64,000 nucleotides of DNA from Panacibacter ginsenosidivorans (GCF_007971225.1 NZ_CP042435.1:2049501-2113500); one strand, 5' to 3'; positions 33,832-42,734 are shown, counted from the first letter of the stretch. A program made the numbers and translations. The notes: generated from the letters alone by a model not told the origin.

Positions 33832-34842
33832 TTATGGATGCATCAGTCTATAAAACTTTGTTGTAGCTGTATCAGCAACCGTTCCATCTTTTCTCTTATA
33901 AATAAAATAAGCTGCAAGGTCTTTTCTTTTTTCCACAAAATGCATAGCGCTGTCAAGTCCCATAACCATTAATGCATTGTCGAATGCATCTGCTGTTGTT
34001 GCATCTTTTGCATATACGGTTGCACTGATCATTTCATTTTGTATAGAGTAACCTGTGCGTGGATCGATAAGATGTGAAATCTTCTTTCCATTGCTTTCAT
34101 AATATTTCCTGTAGTTACCAGAGGTAGTAATAGCGCCACTGTCAAGCTTAAGCACCTGCTGCATAATTTCATCATCCATATCATCATCGGGTGGCGATTC
34201 AATACCCACTTTCATTTTCTCATTGCCTGGTATTTTTTTTCCTTTCAATCTTATTTCTCCGCCAAGCTCTACAAGGTAATTGTGTATGCCTTGCAGTTCA
34301 AAAAAATTTGCCAGCACATCTACAGTATAACCCTGGGCAATACCATTTACATCAATCTTTATGCAAGGCTTTGATTTGTGCAGGAAATTTTTTTTGAGTG
34401 AAAGATTGTTCGACCCTATGCATTTAAGCAGTGAATCAATTTTTGTGGCGGTTGGAATTTCGGTAATATGTTTTGTTGCAAAGCCCCATGCTTCCACAAG
34501 CGGCTCTACAGTTATATCAAACAGTCCACCCGTAGCTTTGTAAGTAGTAAGTGAAGAGTTGATAACATTTATAAAATGCTGGTCAACAGTAATGCCTTCG
34601 TTTGATTGATTAAACCGGCTGATTAAAGAATAAGGCTTATAAATAGAAAGAGAGCTATCGATCTTGTCAAGCACACTATCAATTTGCGCTTTCCTGATTA
34701 TGCTGTCTGCGGCAAAATAAATAATATGGTACGTAGTACCTTGAGCAAGGCCGTTGATAATAATTTCCTTTACAGGTTTTTCATCTATCGGTTTAAAAAA
34801 TAAAAATGCACTGAGTATTATAAAAGCAAAAACCAATCGCAT
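33832..34842 (-). CDS. FAD:protein FMN transferase (ApbE)
   Basis: Periplasmic flavinyltransferase that attaches FMN to a threonine of target proteins such as NQR or RNF subunits. N-terminal hydrophobic segment/signal MRLVFAFIILSAFLFF. Family motifs: GGLFDITVEPLVEAWGF (105-121), DVNGIAQGY (164-172), ELGGEIRLKG (192-201), HLIDPRTG (257-264) and DAFDNALMVMG (285-295), where Asp/Thr bind the metal. Length 336 is normal. Start ATG at 34842. The flavinylation target is not in the window. Confidence 0.9.
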   Translation of the reverse strand: MRLVFAFIILSAFLFFKPIDEKPVKEIIINGLAQGTTYHIIYFAADSIIRKAQIDSVLDKIDSSLSIYKPYSLISRFNQSNEGITVDQHFINVINSSLTTYKATGGLFDITVEPLVEAWGFATKHITEIPTATKIDSLLKCIGSNNLSLKKNFLHKSKPCIKIDVNGIAQGYTVDVLANFFELQGIHNYLVELGGEIRLKGKKIPGNEKMKVGIESPPDDDMDDEIMQQVLKLDSGAITTSGNYRKYYESNGKKISHLIDPRTGYSIQNEMISATVYAKDATTADAFDNALMVMGLDSAMHFVEKRKDLAAYFIYKRKDGTVADTATTKFYRLMHP

Positions 34843-34889
34843 GGAACAAATCTAATTAATCAACCACTTTACAGGTCAAAAATGGCGAT

Positions 34890-34951
34890 TAATTATTTTG
34901 TAGCCGGCAATTGGAATTATTATGGGCTTTACTTGCGTCGCACTCTTTTAC
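34890..34951 (-). repeat. Intergenic repeat arm 25 (left type, GAG subtype)
   Basis: Core 34932-34951 (CTTGCGTCGCACTCTTTTAC), outer tail TAATTATTTTGTAGCCGGC. Opens a bracket closed by arm 26. Confidence 0.83.
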
Positions 34952-35018
34952 TGTTAAAAAAGTTTCAGCTGTTTACAAAGTCAAAGATTTAATTGATTTG
35001 TAACCAATGCGCAAACTT

Positions 35019-35318
35019 TTATAAAGAGAATGCAGTTTGCAAATTCCTGTTGCTGTTTGGATTGTTTTGGAGGTATACATTCAAACGCTGGAATATCAGT
35101 GTTCTGAATCTTAATTCACGGCTGCCATCTGCAGGCATTTCATTAATGAGCCTGCCATTTACTTCTTTGAAAGTGTTGAAGCCACAAAGTAAATTGTCGA
35201 GGCGGCTGTTCATAACCCTTACATGATATTCTGTGTTACCGGTTTTACGGCTCACACGGATAATGGCAAAACAGGTAAGTTTTTTAAATTCGAAGTCGAG
35301 CGAAAAAATCTTGATCAT
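35019..35318 (-). CDS. Small conserved-looking hypothetical protein
   Basis: A 99-residue protein (MIKIFSLDFEFKKLTCFAII...) with an orderly beta-strand pattern, RKTGNTEYHVRVMNSRLDNL and a C-terminal GSRELRFRTLIFQRLNVYLQ. I do not recognise the family. It has a proper ATG at 35318 and even composition, and is preferred over the overlapping frames on the other strand. It is the only good candidate gene between arms 25 and 26. Confidence 0.55.
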   Translation of the reverse strand: MIKIFSLDFEFKKLTCFAIIRVSRKTGNTEYHVRVMNSRLDNLLCGFNTFKEVNGRLINEMPADGSRELRFRTLIFQRLNVYLQNNPNSNRNLQTAFSL

Positions 35319-35602
35319 ACGGTTTGGTTTTATTTTGTGGAAGGATATTGTTTGTTGTTTTGCAACCAGGCTTTAGTTGGAGAATCCGCGAAACGGATGG
35401 TTGCAACAGGCATAAATAATAGTTTTAAGATATTGGAAGAAATTTTTAGCGGTAACCAGTTTCCGGATGTTGGCGGAATTGACGGCCGTACTGAGTATAA
35501 CGCCCAAAAAACAAAAAATATTATTTTGAAAATGAATAGCTGCGCTACATGGCGTTAAAAGTTCATTAAAGGGCAGATAAACTGCTAAATAAAGTGCAGA
35601 AC

Positions 35603-35661
35603 GCACAAGTGAGTGACACAACCTGCGATGCTATATAAACATAAGCTTGCATCTAAAAATA
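35603..35661 (+). repeat. Intergenic repeat arm 26 (right type, ACA subtype)
   Basis: Core 35603-35622 (GCACAAGTGAGTGACACAAC), middle CTGCGATGCTATATAAA, tail GCTTGCATCTAAAAAT. The 280 bp before it, down to 35319, hold no convincing gene. Confidence 0.86.
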
Positions 35662-35700
35662 CCACTTGTAAAGTTGCTTTAAACACATTATTTTTCCTAG

Positions 35701-36453
35701 ATGCAAACCATTAATGATGTTGTTATACGGCTGGACGCAACAGTGCAGCAATGTATCCATACAAAAAACCGTGCAGGTTATTTTGCTGCCTTGTATAAAC
35801 GCATGACTGCTGCAGTTGCGGAAGGCATACAACAACATGCATTTGAAGATGGGCCGCGTATGGAAAGGCTGGATGTTATTTTTGCAAAACGTTACACAGA
35901 TGCTTACGATGCTTATTATAGCGGCAAGCCCTGTTCTTCCTCGTGGAAACTTGTATTTGATTGTTGCAATAATAACAATCTTACAGTGATACAACATTTA
36001 CTGCTTGGCATTAATACGCACATTAATCTTGATCTTGCTGTTGCAGCAGCACTTACCTGTCCTGGTAATTCCATCAATGCATTGCAGCATGATTTTAATA
36101 AGATCAATGATGTGATCAATTCATTGGTAGATGATGTGCAGGAAAGTTTATGCCGTGTTTGGTGGCCCATGCGTATGATAACAAAAATTGCCAATGGCAG
36201 GCAGGAAGCAGTACTGAATTTCAGCATTGATAAAGCAAGAGATGCTTCGTGGGCCAGCGCATTATTGCTTGCAGGCATGACGGCTGAACAACAGCAGGTT
36301 TATGTTCAGCAAATGGATATAGTGGTGCAAAGACTGGGTACTGGTATTGAATCGCCGGGAATATTAAGTCATTATCTCTTGCAAACAATTCGTGCAATAG
36401 AATATGATGATGTAGCGCAGGTCATCAATATTATTGATACAACAGTTGCATAA
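35701..36453 (+). CDS. DUF5995 family protein
   Basis: A 250-residue, largely helical cytoplasmic protein matching the DUF5995 pattern. TVIQHLLLGINTHINLDLAVA (abridged) near residues 97-116 contains the conserved HLLLGxxxHIxxDL block with two histidines, and VWWPMRMITKIANGRQE lies further on. Histidine placement suggests a metal site but no activity is known. Start ATG at 35701, about 40 bp past the tail of arm 26. Single gene ended by a terminator. Confidence 0.7.
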   Translation: MQTINDVVIRLDATVQQCIHTKNRAGYFAALYKRMTAAVAEGIQQHAFEDGPRMERLDVIFAKRYTDAYDAYYSGKPCSSSWKLVFDCCNNNNLTVIQHLLLGINTHINLDLAVAAALTCPGNSINALQHDFNKINDVINSLVDDVQESLCRVWWPMRMITKIANGRQEAVLNFSIDKARDASWASALLLAGMTAEQQQVYVQQMDIVVQRLGTGIESPGILSHYLLQTIRAIEYDDVAQVINIIDTTVA

Positions 36454-36460
36454 AAGATAA

Positions 36461-36483
36461 AGGCCTTAGAGGCCTGTATTTTT
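36461..36483 (+). terminator. Rho-independent terminator after the DUF5995 gene
   Basis: AGGCCT (36461-36466), loop TAG, AGGCCT (36470-36475), then GTATTTTTAAG. Confidence 0.65.
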
Positions 36484-36520
36484 AAGTGACAGTTATATTT
36501 CACTATACCGAAATCAAGAT

Positions 36521-36817
36521 TTATTTACGTGCTGATTTTTTTGATACAGCTTTCTTTGCAGCTTTCTTTGGAGCGGTTTTCCTTGCAGATTTTTTAGAGG
36601 CTGCTTTTTTAGATGCTGCCTTCTTTGTACTTTTCTTAGAAGCAGCCTTTTTTGGAACCTTTGCACCCTCTGCCCTTGCTTCAGATAATCCAATTGCTAC
36701 GGCCTGTTTTGGGTTAGTAACTTTCTTGTTACTGCGTCCACTTTTCAATTTGCCTTCTTTCATTTCTTCCATTGCACGCTTAACTTTTGTTTGCGCCTTT
36801 TTTGAATACTTTGCCAT
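36521..36817 (-). CDS. DUF6496 protein with histone H1-like lysine/alanine-rich tail
   Basis: A 98-residue very basic protein. Residues 1-50 (AKYSKKAQTKVKRAMEEMKE, GKLKSG, KQAVAIGLSEARAEG) match the DUF6496 domain; residues 53-98 are repeats of KKAASKK/KKSARK, like the C-terminal tail of histone H1 and bacterial Hc-type proteins. It probably binds nucleic acid non-specifically. Start ATG at 36817. Convergent with the DUF5995 gene across the terminator. The repetitive tail is encoded by near-repeats, so its length may vary between strains. Confidence 0.8.
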   Translation of the reverse strand: MAKYSKKAQTKVKRAMEEMKEGKLKSGRSNKKVTNPKQAVAIGLSEARAEGAKVPKKAASKKSTKKAASKKAASKKSARKTAPKKAAKKAVSKKSARK

Positions 36818-36926
36818 AAAAATAATTTTGAATTTAATAGATTGGTTTACCAGTTTAACGCAACAAAAAAACTGCCAGTACTATTTGTAATGGCAGATCG
36901 TAAATCAATAACTTATTTTGGGGATT

Positions 36927-37526
36927 TTATTGCACAACAGGTTGCCTGGCAATAATAAAAGCGATCAGTTCGTCTAATGCAATGCCTGCACGGCTGCAGG
37001 CGTCATTAATATCTTCTCTTGAAACGTTTGCAGCAAAAGATTTTTCTTTCAAACGTTTCTTTACACCTTTTACATCCATCGCATCATAACCGTTTGGACG
37101 CATTAATGAATAAGCATGTACCAGTCCGCTTAATTCATCAAAGGCGTATAACATCTTATCCATTTTTGTTTCCGGCTCTACTCCAAAATGTGCGGGGCCA
37201 TGAGATGCAATAGCATGCATAATTTCAGGGTCAACATTTCTTGCTTCCAGTTCTTCAATTATTTTTTTGCAATGCAGTTCCGGCCATTGATCCCAGTCTG
37301 CATCATGCAGCAGGCCCGCCAATTCCCAACGCCACTGATCAATTTCATCAAGCATTTCCTTTTCTGCTGCCCAGCATTTCATCAAATAACCTACCTGTTT
37401 CATATGCAATTGCAGTTTTGGGTTCAATACCCAACCATAAAATAGTGCTTCAGCATCTTCTTTTGAAAGTGCATTTCCCTTATTTGCAGCATCTCCAAAT
37501 GAAGACCGGTTTAATCGCAGTATCAT
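36927..37526 (-). CDS. HD domain-containing protein (HDIG-type hydrolase)
   Basis: A 199-residue cytoplasmic phosphohydrolase-like protein. The HD motif is in WELAGLLHDADWDQWPELHC (abridged, around residues 67-85), with an upstream histidine in LHMKQVGYLMKCWA and further residues HAIASHG and YAFDELSGLV. Such HDIG proteins act on nucleotides or related phosphoesters; substrate unknown. The frame is open to a GTG at 37571; ATG at 37526 (MILRLNRSSFGD) is taken as the start. It precedes arm 27 in the opposite direction. Confidence 0.8.
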   Translation of the reverse strand: MILRLNRSSFGDAANKGNALSKEDAEALFYGWVLNPKLQLHMKQVGYLMKCWAAEKEMLDEIDQWRWELAGLLHDADWDQWPELHCKKIIEELEARNVDPEIMHAIASHGPAHFGVEPETKMDKMLYAFDELSGLVHAYSLMRPNGYDAMDVKGVKKRLKEKSFAANVSREDINDACSRAGIALDELIAFIIARQPVVQ

Positions 37527-37560
37527 GAAATGATGTTTCTGCAAACATAAGTAATATGCA

Positions 37561-37619
37561 TAATTATGCACTTAGCTTAATAACTACCTGTGAGCTTTTG
37601 TTGTGTCACTCACTTGTAC
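37561..37619 (-). repeat. Intergenic repeat arm 27 (left type, ACA subtype)
   Basis: Core 37600-37619 (GTTGTGTCACTCACTTGTAC). The tail is weakly conserved. Followed by arm 28 in the same orientation, one of four breaks in the alternation. Confidence 0.83.
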
Positions 37620-37668
37620 TGCATATCTTTATTCGGCAATTAAAAATCTCCATTCTTTAGTCAGCTAT

Positions 37669-38904
37669 ATGAAACTCAAAATTTTTTCTTTCTGTTGCCT
37701 TATAACTTTAGGTATACAAGCAAACGCTCAAAAATTTATCACTACAAAAGGCAAAAACATTATAGGTGTTGATGGCAAACCCTTCCTGATGAAGGGCACT
37801 AACCTTGGTAACTGGTTAGTACCCGAAGGTTATATGTTCAGGTTCAGCAATACCAATTCCCCAAGACTCATCAACCAGGCTTTTACAGAATTGATCGGAC
37901 CAGACGCCACAAAAGCATTCTGGAAAAAATACCTGGATGTTTATATTACACAGGAAGACATTCATTATCTCAAGCGGATTGGTATGAATTCTATTCGTGT
38001 GCCGTTTAATTATCGCCTGTTTACGAATGAAAATTATATGGGTGATAATGATTCCACACGTGGTTTTACAATGCTTAACCGTGTAATTAAATGGTGCAAA
38101 GCAGAAGGTTTATATGTACTGCTTGATATGCATTGTGCACCCGGCGGGCAAACGGGTGATAATATTGATGATGGTTCCGGCTATCCTTTTCTTTTTGAAA
38201 ATGAAGAAAGCCAGCAGCAATGTGTAAACATCTGGAAAAAAATTGCAGCACATTATGCAAACGAACCTACTGTAATTGGTTATGATCTGCTAAATGAACC
38301 TATTGCGCATTACTTTGATAAAGACAAATTGAATCCATTGCTGGAACCTATGTATAAAAAAATAACAATTGCAATAAGGATGGTTGATAAAAATCACTTG
38401 CTCTTTCTTGGTGGCGCTCAATGGGATTCTAACTTTCAGCCATTTGGTGCTCCGTTCGATAGCAAACTGGTGTACACATTTCATAAATACTGGACAGCAC
38501 CTACAAAAGAAGTGATCCAGGATTATATTGATTTCAGCAATAAATATAATGTGCCATTGTACTGTGGAGAGACTGGCGAAAATGATGATGCATGGGTTGA
38601 AGCATTCAGAAAAACATTAGATGAAAACAACATTGGCTGGCATTACTGGCCATACAAAAAAATGGATAACACGAAAGGCATTATAACTTTTAAAGTACCT
38701 CAGTATTATGATCAGGTTATACAATTTGCTGATACAACAAGAAGAAGTTTCGAAGACATCCGTAGTAACAGGCCCAAAAATATTGAAGAAATAGAAGCTG
38801 CATTAAATGGCTTCCTTGAAAACTGTGCGTTTAAGAACTGTATACCTAATGAGGGATATATAAAAGCACTTGGTTTTAATTTCACGTTGGATTCCAAAAA
38901 ATAA
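37669..38904 (+). CDS. Secreted glycoside hydrolase family 5 (cellulase-type) protein
   Basis: A 411-residue exported endo-beta-glycanase-like enzyme. Signal peptide MKLKIFSFCCLITLGIQANA then QKFITTKGKNIIGVDGKPF. GH5 features: GTNLGNWLVPEG (about 44-55), YLKRIGMNSIRVPFNYRLF, LLDMHCAPGGQTGDN, acid/base Glu210 in LLNEP, FHKYW, and nucleophile Glu301 in YCGETG. Substrate (beta-1,3/1,4-glucan, mannan or other) cannot be fixed. The frame is open to 37603, but that extension is made by repeat arm 27. Start ATG at 37669. Confidence 0.9.
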   Translation: MKLKIFSFCCLITLGIQANAQKFITTKGKNIIGVDGKPFLMKGTNLGNWLVPEGYMFRFSNTNSPRLINQAFTELIGPDATKAFWKKYLDVYITQEDIHYLKRIGMNSIRVPFNYRLFTNENYMGDNDSTRGFTMLNRVIKWCKAEGLYVLLDMHCAPGGQTGDNIDDGSGYPFLFENEESQQQCVNIWKKIAAHYANEPTVIGYDLLNEPIAHYFDKDKLNPLLEPMYKKITIAIRMVDKNHLLFLGGAQWDSNFQPFGAPFDSKLVYTFHKYWTAPTKEVIQDYIDFSNKYNVPLYCGETGENDDAWVEAFRKTLDENNIGWHYWPYKKMDNTKGIITFKVPQYYDQVIQFADTTRRSFEDIRSNRPKNIEEIEAALNGFLENCAFKNCIPNEGYIKALGFNFTLDSKK

Positions 38905-38965
38905 TATCTTAACTTTAAATGTGGCTCTTTTTTTGCTATTATCTCAAAGCATACCCCAAAGATTT

Positions 38966-39232
38966 ATGAAATATTTCAAAACACATCTGCCTGTTGAAAA
39001 GATCAAAGACGATCTTCACGCTGTAAGACCAGACGCAGACGAAGACACCTGCATCGTAGAAATTGAAAATAAAAGATCTATAATCGTTACTATATCGGAA
39101 AGTATTTCGGAATATCTTCAAAAAGACCGCAACTTCAGAAATATTGAATTATCTGATACAGATATTTCTGTTATAAAAATCATTCATAAAATCTTATCTG
39201 TTTCCGGCAACAGAACATTATTTGGTATGTAA
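38966..39232 (+). CDS. Small hypothetical protein
   Basis: An 88-residue protein, MKYFKTHLPVEKIKDDLHAV..., with a mixed alpha/beta pattern and no recognised family, signal or membrane segment. The ATG at 38966 is the first good start; a longer frame would overlap the GH5 gene. It follows the GH5 gene by about 60 bp and may be co-transcribed with it. Arm 28 begins just after its stop. Confidence 0.5.
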   Translation: MKYFKTHLPVEKIKDDLHAVRPDADEDTCIVEIENKRSIIVTISESISEYLQKDRNFRNIELSDTDISVIKIIHKILSVSGNRTLFGM

Positions 39233-39245
39233 TCACGCTCGATTG

Positions 39246-39312
39246 TTTTTGGAACTGTTTTGAGCAGGCAGTTATACAAACATTAAGCTTTGGTTGCGTC
39301 GCACTCTTGTAC
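39246..39312 (-). repeat. Intergenic repeat arm 28 (left type, GAG subtype)
   Basis: Core 39293-39312 (GTTGCGTCGCACTCTTGTAC) preceded by AAGCTTTG. With arm 29 it brackets the thioesterase and rdgB genes. Confidence 0.87.
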
Positions 39313-39338
39313 GCTTTATCCCGTATGCAGCATATATG

Positions 39339-39773
39339 TCAGGTACCCTGTAATTTTAATCTCGCTTTTTCAGGTAGTGGTGCAATTTTCTTTATTGTAT
39401 AATCGAAACACAACATTCCGGTTTTAGCTTTTCCTGCTAAAATATTTTCTGTTGCTGTTACTACTTCCATTTTATAGAAAAGATCAAACCCAAATTTATC
39501 AAAGCCATCTGCAGCAACAGATATTTTTACTTCATCACCTTGCACCAATTCTTTTTTGTATTCAATAGCTGCGTCTGCCATTATCAATCCGGCATTTTCA
39601 AAAGAAGTTTCGCCGTATCCATGTTGCTTTAAAAATTCGTGTCTTGCTTCATGCAGCAACGATAAGAAAGTATCATTACCAACATGACCGCCAAGATTCA
39701 AATCTGTTATGCGTATTCTTACAATTGTTGAAAATGTAAAATTTGCAGGCAGTTTTATTTTTACTCTTTCCAT
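39339..39773 (-). CDS. Hotdog-fold acyl-CoA thioesterase (4HBT family)
   Basis: A 144-residue thioesterase that would hydrolyse acyl-CoA thioesters. Conserved hotdog features: RIRITDLNLGGHVGNDTFLS (about 21-40, with the DxNxxGHVxN catalytic block), LLHEARHEFLKQHG and ADAAIEYKKELVQGDEVKI. Start ATG at 39773, overlapping the rdgB stop by one base, so it is translationally coupled downstream of rdgB. Confidence 0.88.
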   Translation of the reverse strand: MERVKIKLPANFTFSTIVRIRITDLNLGGHVGNDTFLSLLHEARHEFLKQHGYGETSFENAGLIMADAAIEYKKELVQGDEVKISVAADGFDKFGFDLFYKMEVVTATENILAGKAKTGMLCFDYTIKKIAPLPEKARLKLQGT

Positions 39774-40360
39774 TACTGCTGATTTTGTAAAAATGTAATA
39801 AGTTTATCAGTAGCTTTTCTCCTATGGCTATATTTATTTTTTTCTTCCCTGCTCATTTCGCCAAATGTTTTTTCAGCGCCATCAGGAATAAAAACAGGAT
39901 CATACCCAAAACCCTGGTTGCCTTTCTGATCTTCTATTATGCTTCCATCGCAAACGCCTTCAAACAAATATTCCATTTTGTTCCAGATTAATGAGATCAC
40001 CGTTCTGAATCTTGCTTTGCGATTATTTTTTCCTTCCAGTTTAAAAAGCAGCTTGTCAATATTTGCCTGGAAATTTCTCCCATCGCCTGCATAGCGTGCA
40101 CTTTTTACACCAGGCTCCCCATTCAATGCTTCCACTTCAAGTCCTGTATCTTCGCTAAAACAATTTCGTTTTGTAAGCCTGTGAATAGTAGAAGATTTTT
40201 CTGTTGCGTTTGCTTCAAGTGTATCGTGTGGTTCAGGAATATCAATTTCAATACCGGCCTCTTTCATGGTTATAATGTGTAGCTTGTTGCCTATCACTGT
40301 TTTTATTTCATCAACTTTATGCTGGTTGTTGGTAGCGAATATAAGTGTTGATCTATCCAT
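39773..40360 (-). CDS. rdgB: RdgB/HAM1 non-canonical purine NTP pyrophosphatase
   Basis: Removes ITP, XTP and dITP from nucleotide pools by hydrolysis to the monophosphate. FATNNQHKVDEIK (8-20) carries the substrate-binding TNNxHK motif, SEDTGLEVEALNGEPGVKSA (68-87) the catalytic Asp, and NQGFGYDPVFIPDG plus SHRRKA the C-terminal part. Length 195 is standard. Start ATG at 40360. Two-gene unit with the thioesterase between arms 28 and 29. Confidence 0.92.
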   Translation of the reverse strand: MDRSTLIFATNNQHKVDEIKTVIGNKLHIITMKEAGIEIDIPEPHDTLEANATEKSSTIHRLTKRNCFSEDTGLEVEALNGEPGVKSARYAGDGRNFQANIDKLLFKLEGKNNRKARFRTVISLIWNKMEYLFEGVCDGSIIEDQKGNQGFGYDPVFIPDGAEKTFGEMSREEKNKYSHRRKATDKLITFLQNQQ

Positions 40361-40388
40361 TTGTGATTTGTTGAATAATGAACTGAAA

Positions 40389-40450
40389 CCTGAAGAGTGC
40401 GACGCAACGGAAGTTTAATAACTTTTCAAAAGTTGGGCTCCAAAAAATTA
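40389..40450 (+). repeat. Intergenic repeat arm 29 (right type, GAG subtype)
   Basis: Core 40389-40408; the inner end is ACCTGAAG rather than GTACAAG. Tail GTTGGGCTCCAAAAAATTA; the final TTA is the stop codon of the 184-residue gene. Confidence 0.83.
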
Positions 40451-41002
40451 AACATTAAATATAACCTTGAGTTTTTCCCAAAGATTTCTTTTCTCTGTTT
40501 TAATAGCTTCGGTTGTTTTATCTGCCGATAATGTAACAGCGGGTGCTGTCATAAAAGCACAGCCTCCATATTGCTGCAGCTGATAATTTGGAATACTGAA
40601 TGGCAACGACAAATCGTTGGCGCTTACATCAAACATTAAAACATATTGCGGCTGCAATTGCTGTTTTATATCAGCAAAAGAGTGATTCTCTTTCAAATTA
40701 ACAATAGCGACATCCGCAAGGTTAAGCTTGCAGGCAGCTAGCAATTTGCTTAATGTTCCGAGCCATTCATCATTAATATGAACAGCATCGGGGTCTTTCA
40801 ATAAAATGGTTATATTTTTTTTATTGTCACCCAGGAACCATTTTTTTGGTTGCGGTGGCGGAGTGACTTCATGATTAGGCGATTTGTTAGTATTTTGCAC
40901 TTGTTTTTTTGCAGGTATTATTTGTTCCGTAGTTTCTTCTACAAGGACCAGCGAATCTTTATAGAGACCTGCAATAATAAAACCTGGCAATTGAGTTGAC
41001 AT
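40448..41002 (-). CDS. Hypothetical protein (184 aa)
   Basis: Cytoplasmic protein I cannot assign. An N-terminal region (MSTQLPGFIIAGLYKDSLVL) leads into a low-complexity Pro/Lys linker (about 31-55). The C-terminal domain (KKNITILLKDPDAVHINDEW onward) has an alternating strand/helix pattern and ends KRNLWEKLKVIFNV. Divergent from ilvE. The position and composition suggest a lineage-specific gene. Start ATG at 41002. Confidence 0.6.
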   Translation of the reverse strand: MSTQLPGFIIAGLYKDSLVLVEETTEQIIPAKKQVQNTNKSPNHEVTPPPQPKKWFLGDNKKNITILLKDPDAVHINDEWLGTLSKLLAACKLNLADVAIVNLKENHSFADIKQQLQPQYVLMFDVSANDLSLPFSIPNYQLQQYGGCAFMTAPAVTLSADKTTEAIKTEKRNLWEKLKVIFNV

Positions 41003-41067
41003 TTTAATATAGTTGTTAACGCTTGTTAGTTTTCTTTTTTTCTTTTCTTTGCAACAAATTTAGTGAT

Positions 41068-42132
41068 ATGACAGAAGCACTTGACATCAATGTTATCAAA
41101 GCTGAGCGTAGCAAATTAAACGATTTGAACCTCGAAAACATTCCTTTTGGCAAATATTTCAGCGACCATATGCTGGAAGCCGATTATGAAAATGGCGAAT
41201 GGAAAAATGTAGAAATTAAGCCTTACCAACCATTATTGCTGGAACCCTCATTATCTGCGCTGCATTATGGCCAGGCCATTTTTGAAGGTATTAAGGCTTA
41301 CCGGAGTGATAATAGAGAGGCGTTTATTTTCAGACCTTATGATAATTTCCGCAGGTTTAATATTTCTGCTGAACGCATGAATATGCCGGAAGTACCTGAA
41401 GAAATATTTATTGAAGGTATGCGTCAGTTGATTGAACTGGATAAGAACTGGATACCTGCACGTAAAGACCACTCTTTATATATAAGGCCTGTGATGTTTG
41501 CTACGGACACTATGCTGGGTGTAAAGCCTTCTGACAGTTATAAATTTTTGATTCTCTTAAGTCCCACTGGACCATACTATGCAGCACCTATGAAAATAGC
41601 TGTTGAAGAAAAATATACCCGTGCAGCTCCCGGTGGCGTTGGGTTTTCAAAGAATGCAGGTAATTATGGTGGCAGCATGCGTGCTGCCACAGAGGCTAAA
41701 AAGCAAGGCTACGACCAGGTTTTGTGGACCGATGCTTTTGAGCACAAATGGTTACAGGAAGTAGGTATGATGAACGTATTCTTTATCATCAATGGGCTGG
41801 TGGTAACACCTTCCCTTGAAGAAGGAACGATATTGGCCGGAGTTACAAGAGACAGTGCTATTACTTTACTAAAAGAAATGGGATATACCGTTGATGAAAG
41901 GAAAATAAGTATTGATGAGTTGACTGAAGCTTATCGCAAAGGTCACTTACAGGAAGTTTTTGGTACGGGTACTGCAGCAACTATTGCTATGATCCAGGAA
42001 TTAAAATACAGGGATGAGATCATGCATTTTGATACCAGTAAGTTTAAGGTTGCTATTGAGCTTAGGGAAAAGATGAACAATATAAAGGAAGGAAGGATTG
42101 AAGATAAATATGGATGGTTATATAAAATATAA
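41068..42132 (+). CDS. ilvE: Branched-chain amino acid aminotransferase
   Basis: PLP enzyme interconverting Leu/Ile/Val and their 2-oxo acids. Class IV aminotransferase features: LHYGQAIFEGIKAYR near 63-77, GFSKNAGNYGGSMRAATEAK around 191-210 containing the likely PLP lysine, LQEVGMMNVFFI, and the PLP-phosphate-binding EVFGTGTAATI near 302-312. Length 354 is typical of the eukaryote-like BCAT found in Bacteroidota. The ATG at 41068 is chosen; the frame is open to 41023. Followed by a strong terminator. Confidence 0.92.
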   Translation: MTEALDINVIKAERSKLNDLNLENIPFGKYFSDHMLEADYENGEWKNVEIKPYQPLLLEPSLSALHYGQAIFEGIKAYRSDNREAFIFRPYDNFRRFNISAERMNMPEVPEEIFIEGMRQLIELDKNWIPARKDHSLYIRPVMFATDTMLGVKPSDSYKFLILLSPTGPYYAAPMKIAVEEKYTRAAPGGVGFSKNAGNYGGSMRAATEAKKQGYDQVLWTDAFEHKWLQEVGMMNVFFIINGLVVTPSLEEGTILAGVTRDSAITLLKEMGYTVDERKISIDELTEAYRKGHLQEVFGTGTAATIAMIQELKYRDEIMHFDTSKFKVAIELREKMNNIKEGRIEDKYGWLYKI

Positions 42133-42152
42133 AGCGACTATGCTAAATATTA

Positions 42153-42177
42153 AGGCAGCCTTTCAGGCTGCTTTTTT
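42153..42177 (+). terminator. Rho-independent terminator after ilvE
   Basis: GCAGCC (42155-42160), loop TTTCA, GGCTGC (42166-42171), then TTTTTT. Confidence 0.9.
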
Positions 42178-42270
42178 ATGAAATGCAGTCTGTAAATGTT
42201 TTAAAATAAGCCAGTTTTGATCCTTAATCTAAAGGAAATACACATTAAGTGTAAAAAAACATCGTGCTGA

Positions 42271-42302
42271 TTTGGAATTTCACAGTAAGGCTTATACCTT
42301 TG
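42271..42302 (+). promoter_or_regulatory. Promoter of the rpsL-rpsG operon
   Basis: TTTG at 42271-42274 (-33) and TACCTTTG at 42295-42302 (-7) are separated by 20 nt, a near-ideal Bacteroidota sigma-ABfr promoter. The predicted transcript starts near 42308, giving a leader of about 20 nt before the rpsL ATG. This also argues against the longer rpsL frame. Confidence 0.75.
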
Positions 42303-42326
42303 CCGTCCCAAAATAATTGGTACAGA

Positions 42327-42710
42327 ATGCCTACAATACAACAGTTAGTAAGAAAAGGCCGTGAGATCATCAGGGCGAAGAGTAAATCAAGGGCACTTGA
42401 TTCCTGCCCTCAGCGTCGCGGTGTTTGCACCAGGGTTTATACGACTACACCTAAAAAACCAAACTCAGCTTTGCGTAAAGTAGCAAAGGTGCGTTTGACC
42501 AATAAAGTAGAGGTTATCGCATACATTCCAGGTGAAGGTCACAATCTCCAGGAACACTCTATCGTGTTGATCCGCGGTGGTCGTGTAAAGGATTTACCAG
42601 GTGTACGTTACCACATTGTACGTGGTAGTCTTGATACTGCCGGTGTAAAAGACCGCAAAAAGAGCCGTTCTAAATACGGTACCAAGAAAGAAAAAGCAAA
42701 GAAAAAATAA
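42327..42710 (+). CDS. rpsL: 30S ribosomal protein S12
   Basis: Ribosomal protein of the decoding centre. [20 protein letters not shown] is the classical N-terminus; [20 protein letters not shown] (abridged) contains the [16 protein letters not shown] block where streptomycin-resistance substitutions fall (Lys43-type position, here wild type), and [20 protein letters not shown] the C-terminal block. Length 127. The frame is open upstream to 42264, but the promoter lies inside that extension, so the ATG at 42327 is correct. First gene of a two-gene operon. Confidence 0.97.
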   Translation: MPTIQQLVRKGREIIRAKSKSRALDSCPQRRGVCTRVYTTTPKKPNSALRKVAKVRLTNKVEVIAYIPGEGHNLQEHSIVLIRGGRVKDLPGVRYHIVRGSLDTAGVKDRKKSRSKYGTKKEKAKKK

Positions 42711-42734
42711 TTAAATCAACGTAATCTTTAAGAT

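Noticed and set aside
35223-35621. Open frames on both strands opposite and beside the 99-residue gene
   Set aside because: Irregular composition, no good start, overlap with the better minus-strand frame and with arm 26.
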